Of a DNA stretch of 64,000 bases, positions 62,190 through 64,000 are shown piece by piece. Numbering within the stretch: position 1 is the first letter of the stretch; every line of letters begins with the position of its first letter. The notes beneath the pieces were generated by a model. That model was not told where the DNA came from. It was given only the letters and a program-made list of their open reading frames with translations, and made no database searches. A program made the translations under genes and the position numbers. Origin of the DNA: Candidatus Paceibacterota bacterium (lineage in GTDB: Bacteria; Actinomycetota; Actinomycetes; Nanopelagicales; Nanopelagicaceae); contig DATKUL010000003.1 in assembly GCA_035530615.1 (NCBI GenBank), forward strand, positions 372,001 through 436,000, given 5' to 3'.

Positions 62190-62838
62190 AAGAATTCAAA
62201 TAGATCCTGCAGATCAAGAGGCGCAGATATTGCAGGCGCTGAGTTGGATCCATTCAGGATTTGTCATCGCCGCCCCGCTGGAAAGCGGATACGTTTATTT
62301 AGCAGACGCATTTACCCACGATGCGGTCCGTTCTATGCATGTGCTGCGCGGAGATGATCTAGGCGTTGCCGCGCAGGTATTGATCGCCGGCATTGAAGTC
62401 CTCCACGGTATCGCGAGAGACGTCTCTCCAAGTGCGAGAGTGCTCATGAGCAATTTCTGGCCAGGTTCACTTTCGTTTTACTTACGACCCCAACAGGCGC
62501 TCTCGTGGGATCTTGGTGATGGGGGAAGGTTGGATCAGATCTGTGTGCGTGTTCCGAAATCGAGTTTTGTCCTCTCACTTCTTCGCAAGAGCGGACCTCT
62601 TGCAGTTGTAAGTGCCGCGAATGCTGGTAGACCCCCCCTCTTGAATACTGATCTCGTCGCAACTGGAAGTCCGGCGTTAGCCGCAATATTTGATGGGGGC
62701 CAACTGGCGGCATCGTTGGCAAGCACGATCGTGTCAGATATCGAGACTGCGCCGACTCTGGTTAGGGAAGGGTTGATTACTCTGGCAGAACTCAAGGGAC
62801 ATCTGCCTAACATAGAGGGCGAAGATTCTGTAAATTGA
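62182..62838 (+). CDS. Divergent Sua5/YciO-like protein
   Basis: Sua5/TsaC makes threonylcarbamoyl-adenylate for tRNA t6A, and its gene follows prmC in many Actinobacteria. The 218-residue product keeps the fold landmarks NFWPGSLSFYLRP, CVRVPKSSFVLSLL and VVSAANAGRPPLL. The N-terminal motif PTDTVYGL is replaced by PLESGYVYLADAF, and the Lys/Arg-bearing KxRP motif by LRGDDLG. These substitutions hit the substrate site, so it may have lost or changed activity. Start ATG 62182 lies inside the prmC end. A normal copy may exist elsewhere. Confidence 0.7.
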   Translation: MTERIQIDPADQEAQILQALSWIHSGFVIAAPLESGYVYLADAFTHDAVRSMHVLRGDDLGVAAQVLIAGIEVLHGIARDVSPSARVLMSNFWPGSLSFYLRPQQALSWDLGDGGRLDQICVRVPKSSFVLSLLRKSGPLAVVSAANAGRPPLLNTDLVATGSPALAAIFDGGQLAASLASTIVSDIETAPTLVREGLITLAELKGHLPNIEGEDSVN

Positions 62839-62849
62839 AAAGTAACGCC

Positions 62850-62855
62850 TAGGCT
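62850..62855 (+). promoter_or_regulatory. -10 box TAGGCT of glyA
   Basis: TAGGCT followed by 7 bases and ATG 62863, the same hexamer and spacing as murI; no ribosome site is present. Confidence 0.55.
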
Positions 62856-62862
62856 AGGCCGT

Positions 62863-64000
62863 ATGGCTGATACCCCTTTCTACGGTCCTGATTTTGACCT
62901 CCTTTCTAAGCAAGACCCCGATATAGCATCGATTCTCATCTCTGAATTGCACCGACAACAGAACGACTTGCAACTCATTGCCAGCGAGAATTTCACTTCG
63001 CGCGCCGTTCTTGCCGCTCTCGGATCGACGCTTTCCAATAAGTATGCTGAGGGGTACCCAGGTAAGAGGTATTACGGTGGCTGTGAAGAAGTGGATAAGG
63101 CTGAAGTTCTAGCCATCGAACGAGCCAAATCCCTTTTCGGTGCAGAGCATGCAAATGTTCAACCACACTCGGGCGCAAGTGCCAATATTGCGGTTTACGC
63201 CGCCTTCACTAAACCGGGCGACACCATTCTTGCGATGTCGCTCCCACACGGCGGCCACCTGACACATGGATCCAAAGTTAATTTTTCTGGCAAATGGTTC
63301 AATGTCGTTTCATACGGCGTCCGTCCAGATACCGAATTAATTGATTACGATGAATTGCGCGATCTGGCAATAAAAAATAAGCCAAAGATGATTTGTACGG
63401 GTGCTACCGCCTATCCAAGTTTGATCGATTTTGAGACAGTCCGAAAGATTTGCGATGAAGTTGGGGCAATTATGTGGGTTGATGCAGCCCACTTCATTGG
63501 TTTGGTCGCTGGAAAGGCGATCCCGTCGCCGGTTCCGTACGCGGATGTAGTTTCATTCACAACACACAAAGTTCTTAGGGGCCCTCGTGGAGGAATGATT
63601 CTTTGCAAAGCGCAGCACGCGGGCGCCATTGATAAGGCAGTCTTTCCAGGAACGCAGGGCGGTCCAATAATGTCGGCCGTGGCCGGAAAGGCAGTTGCTC
63701 TTAAAGAATGCGCGCAACCCGTTTACCAAGAGTATGCACGGAATGTGATTTCCAATTGCCAAGTACTTGCCAAATCTTTGGAAGAAGAGGGCATGCGGGC
63801 CGTGTCTGGCGGAACTCAGACCCACCTGGCCCTTATCGATATTCGCAACACTAGAGTCAATGGCAAAGTTGCCGATCAACGCTGTGGTCAAGCAGGCATT
63901 GTTCTCAACAAGAACTCGATTCCCTTCGATCCAGAATCTCCCATGGTTACCAGTGGTATTCGAGTTGGGTCGGCTGCTACGACAACTCAAGGCATGGGTT
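62863..64000 (+). CDS. glyA: Serine hydroxymethyltransferase, 3' end outside the window
   Basis: The frame is open to the window end (about 379 residues of a usual 420-430). GlyA interconverts serine and glycine with tetrahydrofolate. Visible: [72 protein letters not shown] and the PLP Lys in [18 protein letters not shown] (usually THKTLRGPRGG). The ATG is chosen for the family-like start and the -10 box 7 bases ahead. The N-terminus [20 protein letters not shown] is complete. Confidence 0.96.
   Translation, partial: MADTPFYGPDFDLLSKQDPDIASILISELHRQQNDLQLIASENFTSRAVLAALGSTLSNKYAEGYPGKRYYGGCEEVDKAEVLAIERAKSLFGAEHANVQPHSGASANIAVYAAFTKPGDTILAMSLPHGGHLTHGSKVNFSGKWFNVVSYGVRPDTELIDYDELRDLAIKNKPKMICTGATAYPSLIDFETVRKICDEVGAIMWVDAAHFIGLVAGKAIPSPVPYADVVSFTTHKVLRGPRGGMILCKAQHAGAIDKAVFPGTQGGPIMSAVAGKAVALKECAQPVYQEYARNVISNCQVLAKSLEEEGMRAVSGGTQTHLALIDIRNTRVNGKVADQRCGQAGIVLNKNSIPFDPESPMVTSGIRVGSAATTTQGMG

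Overview
The window reads as about 64 kb of actinobacterial chromosome of moderate GC. The evidence is gene order plus family content: the block argS-lysA-hom-thrC-thrB-rho-rpmE-prfA-prmC-Sua5-like, the block clpS-DUF2017-mec-cysO-murI-rph-rdgB, prfB-ftsE-ftsX-smpB-ssrA, and actinobacterial families such as DUF3039, DUF222/HNH and a Rho with an Arg/Asp-rich insertion. Genus cannot be read from the sequence; a streamlined Nanopelagicales/Microbacteriales-like lineage is a guess. No rRNA, prophage, IS element or CRISPR array was seen.

Layout. 1-1.2 kb: end of a Tad/Flp pilus locus (TadE-like proteins). 1.2-5.3 kb: prfB, ftsEX, smpB and tmRNA. 5.3-6.2 kb: a small secreted acidic protein bracketed by two copies of a structured element. 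6.2-9.4 kb: acetyltransferase, DUF222/HNH protein, pirin. 9.4-9.85 kb: a gene-free stretch with an array of long covarying hairpins. 9.85-13.7 kb: pntAA-pntAB-pntB and argF. 13.7-17 kb: DUF3039, ACR3 arsenite exporter, secreted GH18 protein. 17-21 kb: ClpS, DUF2017, the Mec/CysO sulfur-carrier pair, murI, rph, rdgB. 21-25 kb: a Lys-rich membrane protein, an acyltransferase with SGNH domain, a coiled-coil protein, hemolysin III-like protein. 25-32 kb: two O-acetylhomoserine sulfhydrylase paralogues, transporter and acetyltransferase, glutamate dehydrogenase. 32-36 kb: ABM protein, a decayed DMT transporter, ROK kinase, OsmC, cysteine hydrolase, unknown membrane protein. 36-43 kb: a LacI-controlled alpha-glucoside uptake and hydrolysis operon. 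43-50 kb: MFS transporter, hemerythrin-like protein, TPP riboswitch and thiC-thiM-thiE-thiD-transporter operon. 50.2-51.5 kb: tRNA-Leu and an orphan sugar-binding protein. 51.7-64 kb: argS, aspartate-family amino acid genes, rho, rpmE, prfA, prmC, a divergent Sua5-like protein, and glyA running off the end.

How the genes work together. The sugar operon imports an alpha-linked oligosaccharide and splits it with two GH13 enzymes; no ABC ATPase is encoded, so a shared one elsewhere is implied. The thi operon makes HMP-P, salvages thiazole and couples them under TPP control. Aspartate-family synthesis (lysA, hom, thrC, thrB) feeds homoserine to the two MetY-type enzymes. RF1, RF2, PrmC, SmpB and tmRNA cover termination and ribosome rescue.

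Most notable signals: (i) the hairpin array at 9473-9819, with stems that covary between copies and a 23-bp direct repeat in register; (ii) twin stem-in-stem elements at 5498-5559 and 6145-6208 with a compensatory change; (iii) a recurrent TANNNT box 6-7 bases before the start codon, indicating leaderless transcripts; (iv) a tmRNA tag ending in ARAA instead of ALAA; (v) a histone-H1-like domain fused to a membrane anchor and a predicted external domain; (vi) a mec-cysO pair without the expected neighbouring cysM.
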